A stretch of DNA of 64,000 bases from Gordonia jacobaea (GTDB taxonomy: Bacteria; Actinomycetota; Actinomycetes; Mycobacteriales; Mycobacteriaceae): positions 1 to 64,000 of the forward strand of contig NZ_LDTZ01000021.1 of assembly GCF_001186365.1 (NCBI RefSeq). Reading direction: 5' to 3'. A model generated the notes under the pieces. It made no database searches, was not told where the DNA came from, and was given only the letters and a program-made list of their open reading frames with translations. Positions 51,021 through 59,257 of the stretch are shown in pieces. A program made the position numbers and the translations under genes. Position 1 is the stretch's first letter. Every line of letters starts with the position of its first letter.

Positions 51021-54000
51021 ACCCACCAAGCGAATCCGTTGTATCCGGACTCGGCGTGCCACGGCGCCGCCGCGAGTCCGATCGTCGCCGCCAGCATCGC
51101 GACGAATGTCAGTACCACCCGCGCTCGCGGGCTCAGTGCCGCAACGGTTGCGCCGACGACGACGGAGATCGCAAGGCCCCACCATCCCGTCAGTAGCCAG
51201 GAGGCGGTTAGCCAGCCGACACCCGCACATGCACACGCCGCGAGCGGCGTCGACGACTCGACGGTCGGCTCGGGCGCCGTGTCGGGGTCTCGTCGAGTGC
51301 GAATCGGCCACAGGGCAAGCGCGAAAAGCAGTGCGAGCAAGAGGAATCCGATGAGCAGCGCCCAGCGGTACGGAGTGTCGTAGCGGAACTCGAGAGCGAC
51401 GGTTCCCGACGCTCCGGCCGGAACCTCCCACCCCTGCTGCCAGCCGTTCACGACGACCGGCCGCAACTCGGTACCTCCTGACCCAGCGCTTTCCGACCCG
51501 GTGCCTCCCAGACGCGCAACCCATCCGGGATTCTCGCTCTCGGGAACGACGAGGAGCCGCGCGGCGTCCGCGGCGTCGACCTGTACCGAACGCGACGTCG
51601 ACGACCACGTGAGGACGCGCGGCATCTCGCTTGAATGTGGCTGTGTAGCAGTGCTGTTCGACGACGCTGGTGTGCCATAGCCGCCGCCGGCGTCGAGTCC
51701 GACGGTGTTGACAGTGAAAGCGTTGCCGGGATTCGCCGACAGTTCCTGCTCGCCCGCACCGAGACGCATGGTCGGCGTGCAGGGCGTCGCGATCACCGGT
51801 TCACCCCGGCGAAGTGCTCCGGCGGTGGTCTGGATTTTCATTCCGGTTACCTGACCAGACACCGTGATTCCCACGCCGCCGTCGCATCCGACGGAGATCG
51901 GGCGTTCGTCGTCGAGCGGGGGTGCTTGCGGGGCGGGTTCCACCTTCACCTCGGCTATCCCGGTCGGTGCGACGCTTGTGAACCCAAGGCTGTTGACGTC
52001 GATGAGGTCTCGTCGTGCAAGCACTGTCAGCGAAATATGATCGGTGACTGCGGGATTCAGCTCGACGACGCCGTCACTTCCGACCGTGCGTTCCTGTGGG
52101 CCGGTTCCGAGGTCGACCGACACGCGTGTCGGTGCCGCGGGATAGTCGCGCGGCAGCACGAGGCGTAGACGATCGACGCGTTGCGGCGTGGGCAGTGAAA
52201 TGTCGAGTCGAGGGCGGGACTTTCGGCCGGGCTTGTCACCGTCCTTGCCATCGTCGCGTGCGGTCCACACGGTTGTCGGATCGCCGTCGACAGCGGCCTG
52301 CGCGGAGCCTCTCGTATCCGACACCGACGACGGCCCGCGTGCTGTCACGGTTCCCGGACGAGCAAGTAGCGCGTTGAGTGCGTCGCCCGGTTTCGGCCTG
52401 AGCACCATCAGGGGCGCGACGGTCGTCGGCTGCGGCACCGACAGCGCGCGCGTCATGACCCCGGGCGTCTCGGGTGAGAGGCCTAGTCCGCCAGCGCATC
52501 TCACGACATCGGTAGCGGGGTCACCCGGGGTGTTGTCGAGCAGGCAGCTCGAGCGGCCCGAGAGTTCTTGGGAGAGGACCCAACTCGATACCTTCGTATC
52601 CGACTGCAGTGTCGGCAGCACCACGCGGTGGCGAATGGTGAGCGGTATGCCCGACGAGAGGTCGGTGAGTGCGACCTCGCCGAGCGCGAACTGGTTTCCG
52701 GCAGAACCATTCTCGGTACTGATGGCGCGGATCTGAATCCAGCGGGTCGGGCCGCTGGGCACGGTCACCGTCACCGGCTTGTTCGGCTCGACACCCTGCG
52801 CGACGGTCGTGCCCGCCTCGGTGGTGACCAGAATCGACGACACGTCTTCGCCGAGCGCCTTCGCGGTGGTGAGCCGGACGGCGAGATCGCTTCGCGGACG
52901 GGTGAAATCGATGCGCATCCACTGCCCGACCGCAGACGACAGCCCGCTACTCGCCCACGCCGTCGACGCGTCGCCGTCGAACGCGGCGGCGGGCGAACTC
53001 GCGGGCGACGTCTGGCCCGGCTGGGTGGCGTCCGACGCCGAGCCCGACGTCGAGACCGATACCTCGCCCGGCGCGTTGTCGAGAAGCCACTGTCCCTCGA
53101 CGAGGGGCTGGCCGTCGACCGGGTAGTCGGGCGCGGCGTTCTGGGTTCTGCGTGCATCGCCGGGTGCCCGGATGGCAGAGCTGTGGTCGTCGACGCGGCC
53201 GAAGTCGGTTTCGCGGTCGGCCGGGGTGTCGGTGACCACGAGTGGGGCGTCGCCCAGACCTGCGCGGACGGCGTCGGATTCGAGGAGCGACGGGCCGAGC
53301 GGGGCCATGCCGAGTCGCGCGCGCAGATCTTGCACTGCGGCAATCGATTCCGGGCCGCCCGAGATGCGGGTCGCGGACGCCGTGTCCGTCAGTATCGGGC
53401 CGGTGCCCGGGAACGACGCGACGTCGGATTTGCCGCTGTGGTCGACCGCGAAGATCTGGATGGCGGGCATGTCGGGTCGTAACCCGTTGTCACGCACAAC
53501 ACCTCGCGCCGACGGTGGGCCGACCCGCGGGCCGAACGTCGCGACACGGCGTAAACCGGGCGAGCCCGTGAGCGTCTGTTGGGCTAGCAGAGGACGGGCT
53601 GACCGCGATGTCTCCGGATCGAGATCAGCTCGTAGAACAACGAAGTCGATGCCCTGACCCGCGAGAGTCGCAGCAAGTCCTGGCGAGGGGCGCCCGGCTG
53701 CGATGTCGCGTTGTACGGAGTCCATGGCGCGGATCGCCCCCGGCGGTGTCAGGGGTATCGCATCGCGCACCGCCCACGGTGTCGTCGACAGCGGTTGGAG
53801 CGGTTCGTCGCGGGTGAGTCCCCAGAGCTGATCGGCGAACGGGGCTCCGGGCACCACGAGCGCCCGATCGGGATGTGCTGCGTTGTTGTTGCCGTCTGGG
53901 TCAGCTCCGTCGGCATGGTCGCGCAGCCAGTCGGCGGTTTGCTGCCAGTATCCGGGGATCGCGCGGTAGGTACCGTCCGGGGCCAACTGCCCGGTCCAGA

Positions 54001-55315
54001 CCAGCGAGCCCGCACCGATCAGGGCGACGACGAGGACCATCGTCGCGGCGACCGGACGCGAACGCTCGGGATGGGCGAACGCGGAGAACGTCTCCCGCGC
54101 AGACGCCGTGCCCGGAAGCGGCACGCGGGCGAGGAGATGCGCGAACCCGAGGACCAGCGGGATCCTGATGAACGGCTCGAACTTGTGGATGTTGCGGAGG
54201 AAGGCGCCGGGACCGTCGAGGAAGACGCGAATCGGTTCGGCGATCGGCGACCCCAGGCCGCCCGCGTAGCCCACGCACATCAGGACGAGGCCGACGACGA
54301 GGATGGTGACCCAGCGTCCTCGAAACGGCATGCGGCGCATGCACAGTCCGGCAAGTCCCGCTGCCGCGAGAGTCCCGGTGGCGAGTACCGCCGCGGGTTG
54401 CGTCGTCAGCACGGCACCCGCCACGCGCTCGGGCGAGACGAACGGCGTCCACGAGCTGGTCCCGCGCAGCACCTCAGTGAGCGACGTCCATTCCGTTGTC
54501 ACGCGCGAGGATTCGATGAAGTCGAGGAACGGGGGCGACACGCGCGACAGGATCAGCAGCGGCACCACCCACCACGCGCACGCGAGCACCAGCGCGCCCG
54601 CCCACGCGACGCCGAAGCGCAGGCCGCGAGTGGTCTCGACTCGGGTGCTCGCTGCGCTCGCGCCCGGCTCGACCAGCGGGTGGGCCTTCCCGCTGATTGA
54701 GCTTGTCGAAATCACCCACCACACCACGGCGACGCCGAGCGCGGCGAGGGTGGCCACGGCGTTCACCGCACCCATCAGCGCCACCGCGACCGCCGACCGG
54801 CACGCGTCGCGCCACAGCGGGTACGGCGACGGCCGTTCGGCGTCGAGCGCCCGCACCACCGGGATCAACACCCACGGTGCGAGCATCATCGGCAGTGTCT
54901 CCGACGAGATCGAGCCAAGCGTCGTCAACACTCGCGGGCTCAACACAAAGACCAGTGCGGCCAGAAGCCGGGAACCCGGTGAGCCGATCCGCAGCAGTTC
55001 GGCGAGACGCACGATTCCCACGAATCCGACGGTCAGCAGAATCGCCCACCACAGACGCTGGGTGATCCACGGCGGAATGTGCGCCAACTCGCCGACGGCA
55101 AAGAACGCGCCATGCGGGAAGAAGTAGCCGTACGCCTGGTTCTGTACCTGGCCCATCGGAGCGGTCGGCGTCCACAGATGAGCGGCCCGTGCCAGGAAGC
55201 CGAGAGGGTCAGCGGTGAGGTCGAGTTTGGTGTCGGCCGAGATACGTCCCGGCGACTGCAGGAGGCTGACGATCAGCGCGACACCGAAGACGATGCCGAC
55301 GCCGCGTCGACTCAT
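50843..55315 (-). CDS. aftD: Arabinofuranosyltransferase AftD
   Basis: A 1490-residue GT-C arabinofuranosyltransferase that adds alpha-linked Araf to arabinogalactan/lipoarabinomannan from decaprenyl-phospho-arabinose. The N-terminus matches AftD: SPGRISADTKLDLTADPLGF with the catalytic Asp, and QNQAYGYFFPHGAFF. About eleven helices fill residues 1-430 with two more at the C-terminus. The large exported part has discoidin/CBM-like modules (AAFDGDASTAWASSGL near 770; AAVDGDPTTVWTARDD near 1040). The start is ATG 55315 before the conserved region; no good ribosome site is seen. Residues about 200-228 (ISTSSISGKAHPLVEPGASA then ASTRVETT) are repeat-derived. It overlaps the acyltransferase gene by 178 bp. 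Confidence 0.92.
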   Translation of the reverse strand: MSRRGVGIVFGVALIVSLLQSPGRISADTKLDLTADPLGFLARAAHLWTPTAPMGQVQNQAYGYFFPHGAFFAVGELAHIPPWITQRLWWAILLTVGFVGIVRLAELLRIGSPGSRLLAALVFVLSPRVLTTLGSISSETLPMMLAPWVLIPVVRALDAERPSPYPLWRDACRSAVAVALMGAVNAVATLAALGVAVVWWVISTSSISGKAHPLVEPGASAASTRVETTRGLRFGVAWAGALVLACAWWVVPLLILSRVSPPFLDFIESSRVTTEWTSLTEVLRGTSSWTPFVSPERVAGAVLTTQPAAVLATGTLAAAGLAGLCMRRMPFRGRWVTILVVGLVLMCVGYAGGLGSPIAEPIRVFLDGPGAFLRNIHKFEPFIRIPLVLGFAHLLARVPLPGTASARETFSAFAHPERSRPVAATMVLVVALIGAGSLVWTGQLAPDGTYRAIPGYWQQTADWLRDHADGADPDGNNNAAHPDRALVVPGAPFADQLWGLTRDEPLQPLSTTPWAVRDAIPLTPPGAIRAMDSVQRDIAAGRPSPGLAATLAGQGIDFVVLRADLDPETSRSARPLLAQQTLTGSPGLRRVATFGPRVGPPSARGVVRDNGLRPDMPAIQIFAVDHSGKSDVASFPGTGPILTDTASATRISGGPESIAAVQDLRARLGMAPLGPSLLESDAVRAGLGDAPLVVTDTPADRETDFGRVDDHSSAIRAPGDARRTQNAAPDYPVDGQPLVEGQWLLDNAPGEVSVSTSGSASDATQPGQTSPASSPAAAFDGDASTAWASSGLSSAVGQWMRIDFTRPRSDLAVRLTTAKALGEDVSSILVTTEAGTTVAQGVEPNKPVTVTVPSGPTRWIQIRAISTENGSAGNQFALGEVALTDLSSGIPLTIRHRVVLPTLQSDTKVSSWVLSQELSGRSSCLLDNTPGDPATDVVRCAGGLGLSPETPGVMTRALSVPQPTTVAPLMVLRPKPGDALNALLARPGTVTARGPSSVSDTRGSAQAAVDGDPTTVWTARDDGKDGDKPGRKSRPRLDISLPTPQRVDRLRLVLPRDYPAAPTRVSVDLGTGPQERTVGSDGVVELNPAVTDHISLTVLARRDLIDVNSLGFTSVAPTGIAEVKVEPAPQAPPLDDERPISVGCDGGVGITVSGQVTGMKIQTTAGALRRGEPVIATPCTPTMRLGAGEQELSANPGNAFTVNTVGLDAGGGYGTPASSNSTATQPHSSEMPRVLTWSSTSRSVQVDAADAARLLVVPESENPGWVARLGGTGSESAGSGGTELRPVVVNGWQQGWEVPAGASGTVALEFRYDTPYRWALLIGFLLLALLFALALWPIRTRRDPDTAPEPTVESSTPLAACACAGVGWLTASWLLTGWWGLAISVVVGATVAALSPRARVVLTFVAMLAATIGLAAAPWHAESGYNGFAWWVQLPAFVAVASTVWSALVSAVPESSRDALSRWLRAAGVTPRRRASRERSQLRDGSSTNA
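54632..54716. repeat. Palindromic repeat element inside aftD
   Basis: The segment starts GGTCTCGAC, runs to GGCTCGACCAGCGG (54632-54679), and is followed after 10 bp by CCGCTGATTGAGCTTGTCGA (54690 onward to 54716), the inverted short form of the same motif. The first arm aligns with 12705-12750 at about 40 of 48 positions. The frame stays open and adds a hydrophilic Ser/Ala/Gly/Pro-rich loop of about 28 residues between two aftD helices. Confidence 0.65.
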
Positions 55316-55325
55316 TATGCGATCC

Positions 55326-55370
55326 GCCGAGTGGGCTTCGCCAGCCGAGCGGGCCTTCCCAGCCGAGCGG
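55326..55370. repeat. 18-bp tandem repeat upstream of aftD
   Basis: Two 18-bp units, GCCGAGTGGGCTTCGCCA (55326-55343) and a variant with 14 matching positions (55344-55361), plus half a third (55362-55370), lie directly before the aftD ATG and after the DUF2613 gene. They occupy the position of the leader; no ribosome site is visible there. Confidence 0.6.
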
Positions 55371-55427
55371 TCGGGGGACCTCAGATGCCGCGTGATTCGA
55401 TGCGTGATTGTCCGATGCGAGGTGCGC

Positions 55428-55625
55428 TCACTTGTCGTCGGCGTTCTGGCGTGAGCCGTAGTCGACGGACCCCTGCACGAAACCGCTGTTGGGGTTGATG
55501 TTGTTGACATCGGTCGACGGGCTGTTCTCCGACGCGATCGCTCCGCCGAGGAATACCGCACCCAGGCCGACGATGATGCCGGCGATACCAGCCACGGCTC
55601 CGGCGATCAGTCGGTTGTTGCGCAT
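55428..55625 (-). CDS. Small exported DUF2613 protein, Rv0236A-like
   Basis: A 65-residue protein: one hydrophobic segment (LIAGAVAGIAGIIVGLGAVF, residues 6-25) followed by a short polar exported part (NNINPNSGFVQGSVDYGSRQ). This is the DUF2613 family, which accompanies aftD in mycobacteria. It lies upstream of aftD on the same strand with a 112-bp gap containing an 18-bp tandem repeat. It may be a small partner of AftD; that is inference from conserved linkage. Confidence 0.8.
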   Translation of the reverse strand: MRNNRLIAGAVAGIAGIIVGLGAVFLGGAIASENSPSTDVNNINPNSGFVQGSVDYGSRQNADDK

Positions 55626-55656
55626 GCGGACGAAACTACCATTTCGCCGGTCGACT

Positions 55657-56262
55657 TCAGACGGTGATCTCCGGGCGTGGCTCCGACTCGCACTTGGCGG
55701 GGACGATGAAGACCGGACGGTGACAGTGCTTGAGGACGCGTTCTGCCACGGACGACCGAAGAAGAGCCTTGAAACCGGTGGCGCCGCGAGTCCCCGTCAC
55801 CAGCAGGTCGGCATCCAACGAGTCCGCAGCCGCGATGAGCGCCGACCAGACCGTCGAATCCGCTTCGACCAGTGTTCCCGTGGCATCCAGGCCCCACTCG
55901 GTCGCGAGTGCGACGCCGCGCGCATTGGTCTCGGTTGCCTCCCGCTCGAGCGCCTCGTCGACTTCGATTTCTGCCCTTGTGTCCAGGTACGGCTGCATCC
56001 CGGCCGCCAGCGACGAGACACGGGGAGCGCTCATGGCCCCGGGTTCCCACGCGGTCACGACGTGCGCGACGCGTGCCTGGAGGAAACGTGCTGCGTATCG
56101 GATGGCGCGATCGGCATTGGGCGATCCGTCGTATGCGATCAGAAGAGTCTGGCCGGTGCGGGAGTTCTCGTGCTGGGTCTTTTCGCGCTGGTCAGCGCCA
56201 CCGGGGCCATGTGGGCCGGTGGGGGAGGGTGACGACCCCGCAGCCATGGGGGAATCGTACAT
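55657..56262 (-). CDS. Universal stress protein (UspA family)
   Basis: A 201-residue single-domain USP. After a hydrophilic N-terminal extension of about 35 residues, the fold starts with TLLIAYDGSPNADRAIRYA (Asp of the nucleotide site) and ends with the ATP-binding GTRGATGFKALLRSSVAERVL and HCHRPVFIVP. The G-2x-G-9x-G-S type motif suggests it binds ATP. The start is either ATG 56262 or ATG 56247; with the first, only 14 bp separate it from the divergent lpqI start. Confidence 0.88.
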   Translation of the reverse strand: MYDSPMAAGSSPSPTGPHGPGGADQREKTQHENSRTGQTLLIAYDGSPNADRAIRYAARFLQARVAHVVTAWEPGAMSAPRVSSLAAGMQPYLDTRAEIEVDEALEREATETNARGVALATEWGLDATGTLVEADSTVWSALIAAADSLDADLLVTGTRGATGFKALLRSSVAERVLKHCHRPVFIVPAKCESEPRPEITV

Positions 56263-56276
56263 GCCAGACTCGGTAC

Positions 56277-57482
56277 ATGCGCCTTGATCGACGACGTTTC
56301 ACAGGTGTCCGGACGGCTGGTGTGGTGCTCGCTGTCGCTGCAACGCTGACGGCATGCCAGACCGGCTCGTCCGGTGGTGGATCGTCGGTGACGTCGGCGT
56401 ACGCCTCGACTCCCTCTTCGCAGAGCGTGGCCTCGTCACCCGCGGCGTCGCCGGCAGTGGCACCCAACGCGTGTGGGGCGCCCGAGCTTTCGCGAATGAC
56501 GTTGCGACAGAAGCTCGCTCAGCTCATCGTCGTCGGCGTCACGGGAACTGCCGACGCCACGCAGGTGGTGCAACGTGAGCACATCGGCGGCATCTTCGTC
56601 GGAAGCTGGACCGACAAGTCGATCCTGACCAGCGGTGCAGCCGCCCGGCTCTCGCGCTCGCAGCCATTCCCGCTGATGGTGACCGTCGACCAGGAGGGCG
56701 GCCGCGTGTCGCGGCTGTCGTCGCTCGGCATCGACAGTCCGTCGGCGCGCGAGCTGGCTCAGACCAAGACGCCGGCCCAGGTGCGCACCCTTGCGGCGTC
56801 GATCGGCGGTCAGCTCAAGCGGCTCGGTATCACCGTCGACTTCGCGCCCGACGCCGATGTGAGCGACGAGAGCGCCGACGAGGTGATCGGCGATCGTTCG
56901 TTCAGCAACGATCCGCAGGTCGTCACCCAGTACGCGGGCGCCTTCGCCGCGGGACTCGAGGACGCGGGCATCATGCCGGTCTACAAGCACTTCCCCGGCC
57001 ACGGCCACGGCTCGGGCGACTCGCACACCGGGGTGGTGCGCACACCGCCGCTGTCGTCGCTGATCACCAGCGACCTCGTGCCGTACAAGACGCTTCTGCG
57101 TAACCCCGGCAACGCGGGTGTGATGGTCGGGCACCTGATCGTGCCGGGACTCACCGGGCCCGAGACGCCCGCGAGTATCAGTCCCCGTGCGATGACCATG
57201 CTGCGAACGGGCAAGCCCTACGGGGGTCCTGCGTTCAACGGAGTCGTGTTCTCCGACGACCTGTCGGGTATGGCCGCCATCAGCCAGCGCTATCCGATCG
57301 AGCAGGCCGCGCTGATGTCCATCAAGGCCGGCGGCGACATCGCGCTGTGGATCACCACCGACCGCGTCTCGTCCGTGCTCGACTCGATGCAGAGCGCGGT
57401 GACCGCCGGCACGCTCACGCAGGCTCGCGTCGACCGGTCCGTCGTGCGGATCCTGCGCGCGAAGGGCGTGCTGCGCTGCTGA
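56277..57482 (+). CDS. lpqI: Glycoside hydrolase family 3 lipoprotein LpqI
   Basis: A 401-residue lipid-anchored beta-N-acetylglucosaminidase-type enzyme for muropeptide recycling. The signal peptide ends in a lipobox LTAC with the lipidated Cys27, followed by a Ser/Gly/Ala linker. The GH3 domain (about 65-400) shows VTVDQEGGRVSRL, the NagZ catalytic loop KHFPGHGHGSGDSH with Asp/His acid-base pair, and the nucleophile Asp327 in VVFSDDLSGMAA. In M. tuberculosis LpqI is Rv0237, next to the same TetR gene. The ATG at 56277 gives a normal Arg-rich signal start (MRLDRRRF). Confidence 0.93.
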   Translation: MRLDRRRFTGVRTAGVVLAVAATLTACQTGSSGGGSSVTSAYASTPSSQSVASSPAASPAVAPNACGAPELSRMTLRQKLAQLIVVGVTGTADATQVVQREHIGGIFVGSWTDKSILTSGAAARLSRSQPFPLMVTVDQEGGRVSRLSSLGIDSPSARELAQTKTPAQVRTLAASIGGQLKRLGITVDFAPDADVSDESADEVIGDRSFSNDPQVVTQYAGAFAAGLEDAGIMPVYKHFPGHGHGSGDSHTGVVRTPPLSSLITSDLVPYKTLLRNPGNAGVMVGHLIVPGLTGPETPASISPRAMTMLRTGKPYGGPAFNGVVFSDDLSGMAAISQRYPIEQAALMSIKAGGDIALWITTDRVSSVLDSMQSAVTAGTLTQARVDRSVVRILRAKGVLRC

Positions 57483-57509
57483 GGGTGGCGGTTGTACCGC
57501 CGCGCAAAC

Positions 57510-57536
57510 TTACTCACTGGTAAAATTAGTGGGTAA
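57510..57536. promoter_or_regulatory. Operator-like inverted repeat upstream of the TetR gene
   Basis: TTACTCACT-n9-AGTGGGTAA (8 of 9 arm positions pair) lies 36 bp before the TetR ATG, in an AT-rich patch suited to a promoter. TTACTC followed by GTAA recurs in the palindrome between fabG4 and fadA2 (60726-60741), which suggests one regulator for both places. Autorepression is inferred. Confidence 0.55.
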
Positions 57537-57572
57537 CCCAACATGTGCAGTGCCGCAAAGAGGAGATGAGTG

Positions 57573-58220
57573 ATGGCAGGCGGAACCAAGCGTCTCCCAC
57601 GCGCGGTTCGCGAGCAACAGATGCTCGACGCCGCGGTGAAGGTGTTCTCGGAGAACGGGTTCCGCGAGACCTCGATGGACTCGATCGCGGCAGAAGCGCA
57701 AATCAGCAAGCCGATGCTCTACCTGTACTACGGCTCCAAGGACGAACTCTTCAGTGCGTGCATCGCGCGTGAGTCCGGAAGATTCATCGACGCGATGGCG
57801 ATCGGCTTCGATCCCACCCTGCGACAGCGTGATCAGGCCCGCACGGTGGTCCGTGAGTTCCTGGGGTACGTCGACCAGCACCGCCAGTCCTGGAAGGTGC
57901 TCTACCGCGTCGCCATCGGCACGGCCAACTTCGCGCAGATCGTGCGGGACAGTCGCGATCGTGTCACCGACATGGTCGCCGAACTGATCCGCCGCGGGAC
58001 AACTGTGGAGGGCGCGAGCGACATCGATTTCGAACTCACCGCGGTGGCACTCGTCGGTGCGGGTGAGGCCGTCGCCGACCGCATCTCGGAGGGCGACGTC
58101 GACATCGATACGGCCACCGACCTTCTCGTCGGCATCACCTGGCGTGGCCTGAAGGGCGTCGGGCGCGGCACCGTGGCCGGCGGGAGCGTCGACGCCGAGG
58201 ACTCCGGCGCGCAGGCCTGA
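57573..58220 (+). CDS. TetR-family regulator, Rv0238-like
   Basis: A 215-residue TetR regulator. The HTH (about 15-60) reads MLDAAVKVFSENGFRETSMD then AQISKPMLYLYYGSKDELF. The C-terminal part is the usual helical effector/dimer domain with little identity to characterised members. The ATG at 57573 is set by AGGAG 7 nt upstream. Its position beside htdX-fabG4 and fadA2, with similar palindromes in front of itself and in the fabG4-fadA2 promoter region, makes it the probable local regulator, likely responding to an acyl-CoA. Confidence 0.88.
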   Translation: MAGGTKRLPRAVREQQMLDAAVKVFSENGFRETSMDSIAAEAQISKPMLYLYYGSKDELFSACIARESGRFIDAMAIGFDPTLRQRDQARTVVREFLGYVDQHRQSWKVLYRVAIGTANFAQIVRDSRDRVTDMVAELIRRGTTVEGASDIDFELTAVALVGAGEAVADRISEGDVDIDTATDLLVGITWRGLKGVGRGTVAGGSVDAEDSGAQA

Positions 58221-58247
58221 CCGCCACGCGCGCACGCTGTTTCAGGC

Positions 58248-58290
58248 GCCGATACACAAGAGCCGATACACAAGAGCCGATGCACATAGA
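58248..58290. repeat. 14-bp tandem repeat, three copies
   Basis: GCCGATACACAAGA occurs twice exactly (58248-58261, 58262-58275), then as GCCGATGCACATAGA (58276-58290). The array lies after the TetR stop and directly before the bidirectional terminator. Confidence 0.75.
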
Positions 58291-58295
58291 ACACA

Positions 58296-58335
58296 ACACC
58301 GCCGCCCGCACTTCGTAGAGTGCGGGCGGCGGTGT
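58296..58335. terminator. Bidirectional hairpin between tetR and htdX
   Basis: A perfect 17-bp stem, ACACCGCCGCCCGCACT (58296-58312) with its complement at 58319-58335 and a 6-nt loop (TCGTAG), lies between the convergent TetR and htdX genes. T-runs are weak on both sides, as is common in actinobacteria. It can serve both transcripts. Confidence 0.8.
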
Positions 58336-58354
58336 CGTGTCGGGTGGGCGCTGC

Positions 58355-59257
58355 TCAGGCGTCTCGCGTGGTGGCGGTCAGGTACGGATATCCCTTGCGC
58401 CGGTTGAGAATTGCGATGTCGAAGTTGCCGGACGATTTCCCGCCGACCCCGTCGATGCGTCGAACATAGAGGTTGACCTTCGCCGGAAGCAGGATCGGCT
58501 TGCCCCACTTCACCGCGTAGGTGACGTGGTCTGGCAGCTGTGGCTCGACGTTGGCGATTGCCGCTGCGGCACTCCACATTCCGTGCGCGATGGCCTTGGG
58601 GAAGCCGAAAGCCTTGGCGCTCAGGTCGCTCATGTGGATCGGGTTGCGGTCGCCCGATGCCGCGGCGTACTCGCGGATGCGGCCGAGATCAACCGACAGG
58701 ATCGCGTTCGGCGGTGGCGGAGCCTGCTCACGCGGCGCGGGGCCGCGAGGTTCGTCGGACAGGCTGGTGCGCTGCTGCGAGAGGAACGTCGCCACCTGGC
58801 GCGTGACCGGCTCGGTGCCGACGCTGAACTCCGACACCATGTCGACGAGAATGCCCTTGCGGTGTTCGCGCAGATTCTCGGCATGCGTCTCGATGGTCAG
58901 CGGCTCGTCGACGCCGATCGGACGGAACCGCTCGACGGTGTTCTCCAGATGCACCGAACCGACTGCGCCGAAAGGGAAGTCGCCGTCGGTCATGATCTTC
59001 ATCGCGAGCGGGAACTGCAGCACGAACGGGTACGTGATCGGCAGCACCGGACCGAACTGCTGGCCCGTCGCGAGCGTGTACGCCTGCAGTCGATCCGGGT
59101 CGACACGCACGTTCTCGAGGCGATACCGCCTGTCCGGTAGCGGAGTATCGGGACGCACCGGTCCCGACTTGCCGATCACCGGGAGCATCGCGGTGACAGC
59201 CTTCGAGTACACGTCGAGCGTGCTCGGCGGGCCGTCGAGTGTGATCGTCTTGCTCAT
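58355..59257 (-). CDS. htdX: (3R)-hydroxyacyl dehydratase HtdX (MaoC-type double hot dog)
   Basis: A 300-residue hydratase/dehydratase acting between 3R-hydroxyacyl and trans-2-enoyl thioesters. The N-terminal half is a non-catalytic hot-dog fold; the C-terminal half carries the hydratase-2 motif YAAASGDRNPIHMSD with catalytic Asp and His, followed by FGFPKAIAHGMW. It begins with an ATG overlapping the fabG4 stop (4 nt), so the two are translationally coupled. In M. tuberculosis HtdX (Rv0241c) and FabG4 (Rv0242c) are neighbours in the same order. A role in fatty-acid elongation or shortening with FadA2 is likely. Confidence 0.92.
   Translation of the reverse strand: MSKTITLDGPPSTLDVYSKAVTAMLPVIGKSGPVRPDTPLPDRRYRLENVRVDPDRLQAYTLATGQQFGPVLPITYPFVLQFPLAMKIMTDGDFPFGAVGSVHLENTVERFRPIGVDEPLTIETHAENLREHRKGILVDMVSEFSVGTEPVTRQVATFLSQQRTSLSDEPRGPAPREQAPPPPNAILSVDLGRIREYAAASGDRNPIHMSDLSAKAFGFPKAIAHGMWSAAAAIANVEPQLPDHVTYAVKWGKPILLPAKVNLYVRRIDGVGGKSSGNFDIAILNRRKGYPYLTATTRDA

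Noticed and set aside
54627-54720. aftD as a pseudogene because of the inserted repeat
   Set aside because: The insertion keeps the frame, and all flanking AftD motifs and helices continue normally on both sides.
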